Position numbers and translations under genes: made by a program. From Planctomycetia bacterium (GTDB taxonomy: Bacteria; Planctomycetota; Phycisphaerae; Phycisphaerales; SM1A02): a DNA stretch of 49,953 bases. Location: positions 1-49,953 of the forward strand of contig SXUJ01000003.1 in NCBI GenBank assembly GCA_005790565.1, in the 5' to 3' direction. How positions within the stretch are numbered: position 1 is the stretch's first letter; each line of letters begins with the position of its first letter. Below the pieces are notes generated by a model. It saw only the letters and a program-made list of their open reading frames with translations, made no database searches and was not told the origin of the DNA. Shown piece after piece: positions 34,755 to 43,862 of the stretch.

Positions 34755-36449
34755 CTAGATCGCAAGCAGTGTCTTGAGCGTTTCGTCGATGACGGAGATG
34801 TACTTCGCCGCAGCTTGATATTGCCGCTGGAATTGCAAGAGGTTGATCGACTCTTCGTCAATCGAAACGCCGCTGAGCGCCTGCGCCTGCCCGTCGAGAC
34901 CTTCGCGAACCACGCGTGCGGTTTCTGCCTTGGTGTTCGAGGCCTGCGTTCGCACGGCCAACGCGGTGGTCGCGCCCTGCCAGTATCCGCGTAGCGTGCG
35001 TCCACCGAGTTCCGTCACCGACTTGTCTTGGAGCGCCGCGATTGCGAGCGCTGTTCCATTGGAACCATCGACATGACCTGCGCCCGCCGCGAGGAGTGCC
35101 GGATTTCCGACGATGGACTGGTTGACTTCGATCGACGCCGCGTCCGACCCACCAAAGAGCACATTGACGCCGAGCGAAGCCAGTGCGCCCGAGGTGTCAT
35201 TGGAAAAGTGCATCGTGTAGCCACTACTCGCGTCTAGCTGCAGCCGGCCATCACTCGTCACGCTCGCAGTCGCCGTTCCACTCGGAACCGCTGCGTTGAT
35301 TGCAGCCGCGAGATCGACCAGGCTCATCGTCTGCGGATCCACCGCGATGACGGCCGTGGTGAGCAGTCCCGTCTGCGCGTCGCGCATGCTGAGTTCGAAG
35401 GAACCGTTTCGGATGGCGAAAGGAATCTCGGCTGCATCGGCACCGAGATTTGCGCTCGGATCCGCGACGCTCTGCATCCCTCGGATCTGCGACCAACCAA
35501 TGCCGCCCTGCCCCTGTGAATGCACTCGATTCACCTGATATGCGAGTTGACCCGCGAGCGTGTCTAACTCCGCGATCGCTGGCTCCACAGTCTCCGCGCG
35601 CTGGCGGAAGAGTGCGCCGAGTTGACCTTCTTGCGGCGCGAGGAAGGACCCGTCATCGCGAACCCGCAGGGACAGGTCGACCGCACTACCCTGAGCGTCG
35701 GCGCGAAGCTCAAGTCCGCGCGATCCTCCCGCGAGGACGACCGGAATCGATCCCACGAGAATGTCGACGGATCCATTGGGCTGCTCCACGCTGTGGCAAT
35801 CGATGAATTGAGAGAGTTCATCAATCAACTGATCTCGTCGATCGCGGAGCGAATTCGCATCACTGCCCGATCCCTGTTCCGTGTTCACGATTTGCGAGTT
35901 GAGCGTGGCGATCTGATCAAGAATGCCGTTAGCCTGATTGACGGTCGCGTCAAGGGCACGGTCGATTTCCTCTCGAACCACGACATGCTCATTGCGAAGT
36001 TGCCGAATCGCCGTCGCCAATCCCGATGCCTGTTGCACGACAACGGTGCGCACCGCTTCGTCATTGGGATTGTTCGAAAGTTCACTGAAACTGTTGAAAA
36101 ACGCGCCAAGTCGGCTTGAGAGGTCCTGATTGGTGAGTTCGTTCCGGATCGTTTCGATGGAATTGAGAAAGCGCTGGTCGATCGCAGCGGAGTTCTCGTC
36201 GCTGATGGCAGAGCGGAGGCGCGCCTGCAACGCGGTGTCAACGGCGCGAGAGATTGCGGTCACACTCACGCCCGTTCCCACGAATCCAGCTCGCCCGATG
36301 TACTCCGGCCGTGCTGGCGAAATGCGCGCGATTTGCCGGTGATATCCCGGCGTCGAAGCGTTCGCGAGGTTGTTTCCCGCGATCTGCAACGCCGCTTGAC
36401 TTACCTGAATGGCGGAGTGACCGATGTTGAGCGCGCCGTTGATACTCAT
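34755..36449 (-). CDS. flgK: Flagellar hook-associated protein 1
   Basis: FlgK forms the first junction ring on the hook. The 564-aa product carries the rod/hook N-terminal motif IAGNNLANASTPGYHR and the FlgK helical region (residues 85-200, including FFNSFSELSNNPNDEAVRTV). The C-terminal helix SIDEESINLLQFQRQYQAAAKYISVIDETL is typical of the family. It overlaps no gene but follows flgN by about 30 nt and ends the flgI-flgJ-flgN-flgK operon. Confidence 0.95.
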   Translation of the reverse strand: MSINGALNIGHSAIQVSQAALQIAGNNLANASTPGYHRQIARISPARPEYIGRAGFVGTGVSVTAISRAVDTALQARLRSAISDENSAAIDQRFLNSIETIRNELTNQDLSSRLGAFFNSFSELSNNPNDEAVRTVVVQQASGLATAIRQLRNEHVVVREEIDRALDATVNQANGILDQIATLNSQIVNTEQGSGSDANSLRDRRDQLIDELSQFIDCHSVEQPNGSVDILVGSIPVVLAGGSRGLELRADAQGSAVDLSLRVRDDGSFLAPQEGQLGALFRQRAETVEPAIAELDTLAGQLAYQVNRVHSQGQGGIGWSQIRGMQSVADPSANLGADAAEIPFAIRNGSFELSMRDAQTGLLTTAVIAVDPQTMSLVDLAAAINAAVPSGTATASVTSDGRLQLDASSGYTMHFSNDTSGALASLGVNVLFGGSDAASIEVNQSIVGNPALLAAGAGHVDGSNGTALAIAALQDKSVTELGGRTLRGYWQGATTALAVRTQASNTKAETARVVREGLDGQAQALSGVSIDEESINLLQFQRQYQAAAKYISVIDETLKTLLAI

Positions 36450-36479
36450 ATTGCGTTCCTTGCCGCGAGCGCGGCCATT

Positions 36480-37007
36480 TCAACTGCGAAGGTCAATCGT
36501 CGAAGCGACAGTCGCACCAAGCGCGACGCGCCCGTGACGACCGTACACACCTGTTTGCGCGAGCGCGCCACGAACCGTTTGTAAGACACCGGCCATGTGC
36601 TGAGCGAGTCGTTCCGCAGCCGCTCGGAGAATCCCGCCTTCGCGGCGAGTCTCTTCGATGCGCTGCTTGAGCATTCCGCGCAATCCTTCCAGCCGCGCAC
36701 GGCTTCCTTCTGGAAGTGCGCTACTGATTTCGAGAATGCTCGCACCCTTGGCGAGGCCAAGTCGCGTCGCGAGTTCGACACCGAGTGCGGTCCGACGAGT
36801 ATCAAGCGCGTAGACTTCAGCGAGCGCTCGCTGCTCTTCAATCGCGAGTCGGCTGTAGCGCTCAAGGTCTGCGCCGCCCACCGCGTCCCTGCGCTGCTGC
36901 AGGAGTCGCTGGACGCCTCCATAGAGTTCATGCTGAGCGGCAAGCACATCGGCGAGTTGCTGCGCGAGTGCCTCCACATGTCGCATCGTCGATGGGGAAC
37001 TCGTCAT
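36480..37007 (-). CDS. flgN: FlgN-like flagellar export chaperone
   Basis: A 175-aa, almost entirely helical protein (for example LAQQLADVLAAQHELYGGVQ and GLRGMLKQRIEETRREGGIL) ending in a VYGRHGR segment. FlgN proteins keep FlgK and FlgL export-competent in the cytoplasm. Sequence identity in this family is low, so the call leans on size, helical character and its place immediately before flgK. Its ATG overlaps the flgJ-like stop by 4 nt. Confidence 0.75.
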   Translation of the reverse strand: MTSSPSTMRHVEALAQQLADVLAAQHELYGGVQRLLQQRRDAVGGADLERYSRLAIEEQRALAEVYALDTRRTALGVELATRLGLAKGASILEISSALPEGSRARLEGLRGMLKQRIEETRREGGILRAAAERLAQHMAGVLQTVRGALAQTGVYGRHGRVALGATVASTIDLRS

Positions 37008-37387
37008 CCGCGCGCCTCCAGCATCGGTTGCGTGGCGGGAGTCGCTTGCTGGCGAAAGGCTTTGGTGAGCAGCGAGCGCTGCGTCGCCTGCACGAGATCA
37101 AAGTTTTCACTGCGGGCGATTCGGTCGGAGAGTTCGCCGTCAAGAAGCGGACGAAATGCCTTTTCCGCACTTCCAGGTGCAAACGGTTTCATCATGTCCG
37201 AACTCGATCGAACCTGTGCGAGGATCGGTTTGATGAATGCGTCGGACACGAGCCGAACCGCCGCTTCGAACGCGAGCTCCTGTGGATTTCCGTCGCGCGC
37301 CGCCTTCGCAAGCCGCGCCGTCGGAGAGGTCAGGGCGAGATGCTGAGGAGCCGTGCCGCGAGGTTGCATTGCGAGCGAGTCACTCAT
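37004..37387 (-). CDS. flgJ: Rod-binding protein (FlgJ N-terminal domain only)
   Basis: The 127-aa protein matches the FlgJ rod-cap domain in outline: EAAVRLVSDAFIKPILAQVRSS, then a DGELSDRIARS segment (usual form D-x-x-x-x-x-LA) and a C-terminal helix. The muramidase domain of enterobacterial FlgJ is absent, as in many bacteria where a separate enzyme opens the peptidoglycan. It overlaps both flgI (4 nt) and flgN (4 nt), so translation is coupled through the operon. Confidence 0.75.
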   Translation of the reverse strand: MSDSLAMQPRGTAPQHLALTSPTARLAKAARDGNPQELAFEAAVRLVSDAFIKPILAQVRSSSDMMKPFAPGSAEKAFRPLLDGELSDRIARSENFDLVQATQRSLLTKAFRQQATPATQPMLEARG

Positions 37388-38508
37388 TGCTCAATGATCT
37401 CCGCCTTCATGGCGCCCTGCGTCTTGAGGCTCCTGAGGACCGCGACCTGTGTGCTGAATGGAACATCGAGCTCGATGAGGGCATCGAGCAACGCACGCAG
37501 CTTCATACTTGTTCGTCCGGCTTCGCTCGTGGCAATACCGGCCCACGCGATCGTGTCTGCCAAGGGCGCGTCCGCCGTGGGCTGCGGCTCTGGGCTAATG
37601 GTCGTGATACGAAGCGTGCCCGCCGTCACCGCCGATGGCCTAAACTCGACTCGATCGTCGATCGTGATGACTTCATTCGCTCGATCGATCACCACACGCG
37701 CGGGCGTACGCACGAGGTCGCCTGGCACGGCGAATGTCATGAGCCTAGCAAGAAACGCGTTGGCTTCCGCAAGCGCATTCTGGGGGATACGCACGAGAAT
37801 GGCCCCTTGGTCGATGACGCGCGCGCAATCGGAGTATCCAGAGAGAGAGAGTTCGTCGTTCACGAGATCCGCGAGGCTTGCCGCCGTGGCGTAGCCGGCG
37901 TACTGCGGCGCAATCAAGAGGGTGACCGTGTCGCCTTCAATCGGATTCTGAAGGACATCGCGGACCATTTGCGCGCCTCCGCGAATCACGCCGATGCGCG
38001 GATTGGAAGGATCGACTTCGATCGTCCCGCTCGCGACTGCGTAGGGCAGCCACGCAACACCAGCGCGGGGCTCGAAGGGGATCTTCACCGGACTCGCATG
38101 CAGACGACCACGGGAGAGGCTCGATGCCGAGCCAACCGCCGACACGCGCACATCGAATCGGTCACCACTTCGGGCACCCGTGGAAGGAATGTCTACCGTG
38201 ACGCTCACGAGCGCGGCGGACTTGATCTTCGAAAGGCTCTTCAAGTCGGAGCGAATATTGAGTTCCTTGCTGAGGAGTCCGGCGAGGCTTTGTGCAGCGG
38301 GCGACCCGTCCTTCATCGAATCGCCGGAATCCTCAAGACCCGTCACGAGTCCGATTCCCTCGAACTGGTTCGACTCAAGCCCGCGAAGGCGACAGTACTC
38401 CTGGAGTTCGCCAGCCTGAGCCGTGCGCGCAGAAAATGCGCCTACGAGAAGCGCGAAAAGGGCGAGTAAGGCAAGATTCGCAGTGAAACGGGCGAGCGTC
38501 ACGCTCAT
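37384..38508 (-). CDS. flgI: Flagellar P-ring protein
   Basis: FlgI forms the periplasmic P ring around the rod. The 374-aa product from ATG 38508 has a signal peptide (ANLALLALFALLVGAFSARTAQA). FlgI signatures include LRGLESNQFEGIGLVTGL, KSAALVSVTVDIPSTGARSG, FDVRVSAVGSASSL and the C-terminal LRALLDALIELDVP. The start is fixed by a perfect AGGAGGT 7 nt upstream (38516-38522). A sigma-54 promoter lies at 38543-38558. P and L rings imply a Gram-negative envelope. Confidence 0.95.
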   Translation of the reverse strand: MSVTLARFTANLALLALFALLVGAFSARTAQAGELQEYCRLRGLESNQFEGIGLVTGLEDSGDSMKDGSPAAQSLAGLLSKELNIRSDLKSLSKIKSAALVSVTVDIPSTGARSGDRFDVRVSAVGSASSLSRGRLHASPVKIPFEPRAGVAWLPYAVASGTIEVDPSNPRIGVIRGGAQMVRDVLQNPIEGDTVTLLIAPQYAGYATAASLADLVNDELSLSGYSDCARVIDQGAILVRIPQNALAEANAFLARLMTFAVPGDLVRTPARVVIDRANEVITIDDRVEFRPSAVTAGTLRITTISPEPQPTADAPLADTIAWAGIATSEAGRTSMKLRALLDALIELDVPFSTQVAVLRSLKTQGAMKAEIIEQ

Positions 38509-38542
38509 AAGAAGGACCTCCTGTCCATGGGAGCCAATCCCC

Positions 38543-38558
38543 TGCAATCGAAGTGCCA
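38543..38558 (-). promoter_or_regulatory. Sigma-54 (-24/-12) promoter of flgI-flgJ-flgN-flgK
   Basis: The minus strand reads TGGCAC, 5 nt, TTGCA, an exact match to the TGGCAC-N5-TTGCW consensus. It ends about 34 nt before the flgI ATG, leaving a short leader carrying AGGAGGT. Sigma-54 promoters need an NtrC-type activator, and one is encoded at 48.6 kb. Confidence 0.82.
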
Positions 38559-38604
38559 CGCGGAAGAGTTCTCGCGCCTGCGCGATCGAACCGATACGCA
38601 AGGG

Positions 38605-40875
38605 ATGCGACAGCCGCTTCTTGCCCTCCTCACATTCGTGGTCGTGTTCGTGGTTTGCCTCGTCGTTTTTTCCGGAGCCGACTACGCCGGGGGCTCATCG
38701 AGGACCGACGGCGTGTTCCGAAGCTGCTTGACAGACGCTCCGCTCGCCCTCCTATGGATCACCGGTGCGGGTGGGATTGGCTGGCTCCTCCGACGCGCAT
38801 GCGCCTCATGGGCGAGCGAACGGATCGGTGATTCTCCAACACGCGCGAATCCATTCGATCGACAGAACCTCCTCGATCAGATCGCGGTCGAACTTCCGCT
38901 GGGCATCTGCGGAATGCTGCTTCTGGACACCTGGCTTGGCCTGTGTGGAGCATTTGGGGGCTCCACGAAGCTCGTGGGTTGGGGCCTGCTCCTCGCGCCG
39001 TCGCTGGTTTGGATTCGCGCGCTTCGCAATGCCGCGCAGGACGGAAGCACACTTGGGCTCCGCGCGCTGATCGAGTCGCAGACGCGCGTGCAGGTGATCT
39101 CAATCTCCTTCGCCTTAGGGTTGCTCTTCGGCATCCTCGCAATCGCTGCCTCAAGTACGCCGCTCTGGCTCTGGTCGAGCGAGTTCGGAGGATACGACGC
39201 GCTCAGTTACCACCTTGAACTCCCCAAGCAATGGATGATCGTGGGAAGTGCGGGAGTTGTCGAAGGAAATGTTTACTCGCACCTCCCTTCGTTCGTCGAG
39301 CATGCATTCCTCCACTTGATGATCGTGCGTGGAGATCCTTGGCATGGTGCGCTGACCTGCCAGTGGCTCTCGAGCGTCTTCGCGCTTACGACCGCCTTCG
39401 TCGCGTGGCGCCTCGCTCGAACGCTTCTACCAACCGCGGAGCGCGGATTTTCTTTCCTCGCACCGATGCTCATCCTGACGCTTCCCTGGATGCTGGTGGT
39501 GGGAACGCTTGCGTACAATGACACGATTCCGGTGCTCCTGCTCGGCGCGGGTTGGCTCCTTGTTGCAAGAATCCCCGCGGACGATTCGGACGCACGGCGC
39601 TTCACGCGGCCGATCCTGTGCGCCGTCGCGTTTCTCGCGGCGGTCGCCTGCGGCGCGAAACCAACCGCGCTGCTCTTCACCGCCTTGCCACTTGCAACAC
39701 TCGTCCTCTTGCGACTGGGTTGGAAATCGGCGATCGAGCTTCCACTCTGCTGCGCGCTTGGCCTGCTCGTTCTCCTGCCGTGGATCCTGAAGAATTACGC
39801 CGAGACATCGAACCCCGTGTTTCCCTTCGCCACTTCGATCTTCGGCCTCGGTCATTGGACGCAGGAGCAAGCCGATCTGTTCTCGTCCGCGCACTCGACT
39901 CAGGCCGCGTGGAGTGATCGCGCCGTTGCATGGGGGCAGGAGTTCATCTATCACGGATTCGGGACCCGTCCGAGGGCAAACGAACCGTGGTACCCACAGT
40001 GGGGATTGCTTCCCGCTCTTGGACTTGTGTGCGCGGGTGCGTCCACGTACCGACGCGACGCCTCGCGCATCATTCGATTTGGCGCACTGAGTGTGCTGCT
40101 CGTCCAAACCATTGCATGGTTGCTCGCCACACACCTCAAGAGTCGATTCATGCTTCCTGCGGCAATGCCGCTAGCGATTGCGGTGACTACCGCGTGCGCT
40201 CCCGAACTGCTCAGATTCCGTTGGAAAACGCCAGCCGCCATCGGCTGCGTCTTGCTCGCCCTCTTCCCTCTCTCCGTGTTCCTCCGAGAACCGGCACGAG
40301 GCGGCGTCCGCGCGCCCGCCGCATTTGTCGACGGACTTTCGCAAGCGCATGGCGACGAAGCGCTCGCGGCGCATCGAGCGGCAATGTCGGATCAAGCGCG
40401 AGCCGAGACACTGCAACTCTTGCCATCATCGGTCGTCGTCGATGAGTTGTTCCCTCCCAATGCGCGCATCCTTGCGGTCGGGCTCGCGACTCCATTCCAT
40501 TTCCACCGGCCCATCGAATCAACGACTGTGTGGGATCGCGGCGCACTCGATGAGGTTGCGCAAGAAAACTTCGGACAACCCGAACGCTGGCGCGATGCGC
40601 TTTCCGCGCGAGGCTACACACACCTCCTCGTTCAACCGACCATGCTTGAGGTGTGGCGACAGAGTGGATGGCTCAATCCCGTTCTCGATCTCCCCTCGCT
40701 CGGGAAGTTCGTGCAAACGATCCGCCCCGTCATGCGATGCGCCGATGGCGTCATCATCTACCTCCTTGAAGCGCCGCCGCCACCCACACCGAGTGCACCG
40801 TCGGGCGCAACTCCCTCGGTTCCGCCTGCGCTTCTCACTCCGCTCGAGCCGCAGCCGGAACCGAAACCGGGGTAA
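38605..40875 (+). CDS. GT-C-type multi-pass membrane protein (glycosyltransferase 39-like)
   Basis: The 756-aa product has about 10-12 hydrophobic helices in residues 1-540 and a soluble C-terminal domain. The first large periplasmic loop carries GGYDALSYHLELPKQWM, with an Asp/His arrangement like the catalytic loop of dolichyl/undecaprenyl-phosphate-sugar transferases (ArnT/PMT family). Such enzymes transfer lipid-linked sugars outside the membrane. The tail is Pro-rich. ATG 38605 was chosen for its hydrophobic N-terminus, and an ATG at 38527 is in frame. The 3' end overlaps the convergent zinc-ribbon gene by 41 nt. Donor and acceptor are unknown. Confidence 0.7.
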   Translation: MRQPLLALLTFVVVFVVCLVVFSGADYAGGSSRTDGVFRSCLTDAPLALLWITGAGGIGWLLRRACASWASERIGDSPTRANPFDRQNLLDQIAVELPLGICGMLLLDTWLGLCGAFGGSTKLVGWGLLLAPSLVWIRALRNAAQDGSTLGLRALIESQTRVQVISISFALGLLFGILAIAASSTPLWLWSSEFGGYDALSYHLELPKQWMIVGSAGVVEGNVYSHLPSFVEHAFLHLMIVRGDPWHGALTCQWLSSVFALTTAFVAWRLARTLLPTAERGFSFLAPMLILTLPWMLVVGTLAYNDTIPVLLLGAGWLLVARIPADDSDARRFTRPILCAVAFLAAVACGAKPTALLFTALPLATLVLLRLGWKSAIELPLCCALGLLVLLPWILKNYAETSNPVFPFATSIFGLGHWTQEQADLFSSAHSTQAAWSDRAVAWGQEFIYHGFGTRPRANEPWYPQWGLLPALGLVCAGASTYRRDASRIIRFGALSVLLVQTIAWLLATHLKSRFMLPAAMPLAIAVTTACAPELLRFRWKTPAAIGCVLLALFPLSVFLREPARGGVRAPAAFVDGLSQAHGDEALAAHRAAMSDQARAETLQLLPSSVVVDELFPPNARILAVGLATPFHFHRPIESTTVWDRGALDEVAQENFGQPERWRDALSARGYTHLLVQPTMLEVWRQSGWLNPVLDLPSLGKFVQTIRPVMRCADGVIIYLLEAPPPPTPSAPSGATPSVPPALLTPLEPQPEPKPG

Positions 40876-41704
40876 GCCAATCGCGCAGCGCCATCGTGAA
40901 CTGGACCAACAACGCGAGTGAAATCACGAAGCACACAAGGGTCGTCGCAAGCAGAATGCGATTGGTTCGTTCGAGGCGTGCGGCACGATCGAGCAGCGTG
41001 CGCTCCATCACCGTCAGGAGTTCAGCGGAACTCCCATCGACTGAATCATGCCCCTCTCGCGTAAACGCGCTCTTGCCAGAAACGATACCCATGGGTTGTG
41101 CACGCGCCGTCCGCGCAAGCGCCTCGGACGCATTGCGTGGGGCATCCGAGCAAACCTCTGGGACAAGCAGTTCGTCGTCGGTGACAAAGGTCGACAGCGA
41201 AGCACTGCGCGTCGGCGTCATTCCTCGAGGAGTCATACGATCGGCGGGGTCGAGCGATGGGTCGTCAGGCAACGGATTGATGTCGGGAAGGCCGTACCAG
41301 TTTCGATCAAGATACGCGCCAAAGCTCACGCCGCACGCTGCGCAGCAGTGCGGAAGTTGCGCACCTGCGCGTCGTTCCACCTTGGCACGACACTGATGGC
41401 AATTCCCCACGAGATGCGCGATGCCCGGAACGCGCCGTGCCACCTGCCAGAGTTGTCTCGTGGAGGGACCGCGCAGAATGCTGTCGCGTGTCACAGCGCC
41501 CGTGGACACCATGCGCAGCAAAGTCTCGTACGAACAGCCGACAACCGTCGGATTGTCGACGCGATGCACGCTCCACGGTCCCATCTCATTGAGTGACGCT
41601 TGAATGGAGAGTGGGTCGAAGAGCCCCGAGCAGGAGCGGCATTTCTTGGCGATCGGTTGAAGATCACCGCAGTATGGGCAGATGCATGAATGGGGAGACG
41701 ACAC
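40835..41704 (-). CDS. Zinc-ribbon membrane protein, unknown function
   Basis: A 289-aa protein opening with a zinc ribbon, CPYCGDLQPIAKKCRSC. A GYF-like or DUF4339-like region follows (GPWSVHRVDNPTVVGCSYET to RGPSTRQLWQVARRVPG), then a second Cys cluster (CHQCRAKVERRAG with CCAACG). A low-complexity linker and one transmembrane helix near the C-terminus (ILLATTLVCFVISLALLVQF) complete it. The pattern suggests a cytoplasmic sensor or adaptor anchored to the membrane. Its end overlaps the convergent GT-C gene. The function is not known. Confidence 0.65.
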   Translation of the reverse strand: MSSPHSCICPYCGDLQPIAKKCRSCSGLFDPLSIQASLNEMGPWSVHRVDNPTVVGCSYETLLRMVSTGAVTRDSILRGPSTRQLWQVARRVPGIAHLVGNCHQCRAKVERRAGAQLPHCCAACGVSFGAYLDRNWYGLPDINPLPDDPSLDPADRMTPRGMTPTRSASLSTFVTDDELLVPEVCSDAPRNASEALARTARAQPMGIVSGKSAFTREGHDSVDGSSAELLTVMERTLLDRAARLERTNRILLATTLVCFVISLALLVQFTMALRDWLTPVSVPAAARAE

Positions 41705-41754
41705 AGCGTGCAGACTACACGACGATGACGCAATAAAACTACACTAGATCGGAG

Positions 41755-42717
41755 ATGCTCTCTCGCGCGCGAACCTGCTTCGTCCACTCACTCTGCGCCC
41801 TCAGCGCCTTCTGCTTGAGCGACTGCACGAGTCGGGGTGCCCCACGGCAGCAGTCCACTGCTCCCTTCATCCCTCAAGGCACGATCCCGAAACGCAATGA
41901 AGATCCGCTGATTGCACTCGTGGATGGCAAGACCATCACGATGAGCACGCTCGAGTCGGAGTTGATTGAAGCGGCGGGCAACCAAGCGCTTCGTGATGCG
42001 GTGCTTGATGTGCGCCTGAAGGAGGAATGTGCCGCGCAACGCCTCGAGGTGACGCCAGCACTCCGCGAACAGGAGCGGGCGCTCCTGCTTGAGACCCTTT
42101 CCAAGGAACCGCGCGAGGCGGAGGACCTCTTGCGAAAACTTCGCGCGAATCTCGCCCTCGGCGACGCTCGGTTCGAGGCGCTGCTCCGGCGCAACGCCGC
42201 GCTCCGACTCCTCGCAGGCCGAGATGTTGTCATTGACGATGCCGGGATGCACGCCACCTTCGACACGATGCACGGCCCTAAGCGGCGCGCACGCGTCGCC
42301 GCGCTCGCCGATCTCGCTTCCGCTGAACGATTCCTCGCATCCGTCGAGAGCGGAAGGACCTTCGCGGAAGTCACCGCGGAACTCTCCATCGATCCGAGCG
42401 CCCCACGTGGAGGGTTACTTCCTCCCATCGCTGCTCTCGACCCGAGTTGGCCTGAGAGCGTACGCCGAGCGCTCTTTGCGTTGGAGAAGGCTGGGGACCG
42501 CACGATGCCGATTCTCGATCAATCACACTACATCGTGATCGAGTTCCTCGCGACAATCCCTGCCGACGGCGTGACCATGGAGGCGGCGCGTGCGGATGTC
42601 GAACGCGTGCTTCGCCGCAGTCGAGAGCGGATCCTCATGGACGGCCTCGCGCGAACGCTTTCTTCGCTTGAGGGGGTGACCGTCTTTGATCGACGCTTCG
42701 CGTCGCGCGGCCACTGA
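41755..42717 (+). CDS. SurA/PpiC-like peptidyl-prolyl isomerase, exported
   Basis: A 320-aa protein with an N-terminal signal (CALSAFCLSDC). A lipobox is imperfect because Asp precedes Cys. A SurA-like helical domain follows (VDGKTITMSTLESELIEAAG to AALRLLAGRDVV). A parvulin-like region (RARVAALADLASAERFLASV, FAEVTAELSIDPSAPRGG and HYIVIEFLATIPA) comes next. Such proteins chaperone outer-membrane proteins in the periplasm. Its stop lies 1 nt from the convergent lptG stop, a possible functional link to envelope biogenesis. The PPIase residues cannot be judged by eye. Confidence 0.7.
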   Translation: MLSRARTCFVHSLCALSAFCLSDCTSRGAPRQQSTAPFIPQGTIPKRNEDPLIALVDGKTITMSTLESELIEAAGNQALRDAVLDVRLKEECAAQRLEVTPALREQERALLLETLSKEPREAEDLLRKLRANLALGDARFEALLRRNAALRLLAGRDVVIDDAGMHATFDTMHGPKRRARVAALADLASAERFLASVESGRTFAEVTAELSIDPSAPRGGLLPPIAALDPSWPESVRRALFALEKAGDRTMPILDQSHYIVIEFLATIPADGVTMEAARADVERVLRRSRERILMDGLARTLSSLEGVTVFDRRFASRGH

Positions 42718-42718
42718 G

Positions 42719-43846
42719 TCAAGTGCGAAGCGCGCCGAGTCGGGCTGCGGCGAATGGGAGGAGCAGCGCAACGGGAAGGAACACGCCGAGCATCACTGGG
42801 ACGCCCGGGAGTGGCACCGACATCAGAAAGAAGCTCGTGAGCATGGCTGGAACGGAAACGCCCGCGCAGATCACGCTGGATCGGAGCAGCGTCTGCGGCA
42901 CGCGGAGCAAGAAAAACGGCAGGCAAATCGCGAGCATCAGAAGATTGACAGAGGCGCCCGCGAAGCGCATGCCCGTCAATCGCGACGCGGTCGCTGGCGC
43001 CATGCCGCCGTCTTGGGCGAGTTGATGGAGTTGTCCAATGGACAAGAGTTGCGCGTAACTTCGAAAGTGCCGCGACATGATCTCTCGCGGAGAAACATCG
43101 GTGGCGAAAAAATCGATGGGCTCGCTTTGATCGATGCGCGTCTCGCGCGTCGCGTGAATATCAGGAATCGCGCGGCCACTGGCGCTCCCACCAACGAGGA
43201 CCCACCCCTTGCGCGCGTCATCCCAAATCGCTGATTCCGCAACGATGCGCCGCGTTGCGCGACCATCACTATCCCGCTCGATGACAAGCACACCCGTGGC
43301 CTCTTCCGATTGCGGCTCGAATCCGCGGGCAAGAAAAAGTGCGTGGGATGCATCTTCGATCAACGGCACGCTGAATCGCGCAACACCATCGGAAAAAATC
43401 GCGTCATGCTCTCGAACGAGCCTCGGGGCCAGGCGAGGAAGCATCACTTCCTGATTGGCGAGTTGGAGCAGGTTCAGTCCAACGCACGCGGCAAGAATGG
43501 CGAACGCCACGCGATGGAGAGACACCCCTGCGGACATGATGGCGACAAGCTCTCGATTTCGAACGAACTGCGCGAGGGTAAATCCCGCGGCAGCGACGCT
43601 GACGAGGCCGAGCATGTACGCATAGAACTGAAAAATGCGCGGTGCATTGAAGTCGATCACCGCGAGTGGGAGCGCGAGCAGCATCGATCCAAATCGCCCC
43701 TGTTCGACGGCCGCTTCGGCGGCACTCACATACCGCTCGAGTTCAAGGATGACATCGATCGATGCCGCGAAGAGGAACATGATGAGGAACAGCACAGCAA
43801 AGTTCGCAAGAAATCGCAGGGCTATCCATCGGTCGAGCAGGGTCAT
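42719..43846 (-). CDS. lptG: LPS export permease, LptG-like (YjgP/YjgQ family)
   Basis: The 375-aa product opens MTLLDRWIALRFLANFAVLF and has three N-terminal membrane helices, a periplasmic jellyroll-like region (about 105-270) and three C-terminal helices. This is the LptF/LptG layout. LptF and LptG form the membrane core of the LptB2FG extractor that drives LPS to the outer membrane. It lies 16 nt after an lptF-like gene on the same strand. Which of the two is F or G is a guess based on order. Confidence 0.82.
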   Translation of the reverse strand: MTLLDRWIALRFLANFAVLFLIMFLFAASIDVILELERYVSAAEAAVEQGRFGSMLLALPLAVIDFNAPRIFQFYAYMLGLVSVAAAGFTLAQFVRNRELVAIMSAGVSLHRVAFAILAACVGLNLLQLANQEVMLPRLAPRLVREHDAIFSDGVARFSVPLIEDASHALFLARGFEPQSEEATGVLVIERDSDGRATRRIVAESAIWDDARKGWVLVGGSASGRAIPDIHATRETRIDQSEPIDFFATDVSPREIMSRHFRSYAQLLSIGQLHQLAQDGGMAPATASRLTGMRFAGASVNLLMLAICLPFFLLRVPQTLLRSSVICAGVSVPAMLTSFFLMSVPLPGVPVMLGVFLPVALLLPFAAARLGALRT

Positions 43847-43862
43847 GAGGAAATGCTTCGCA

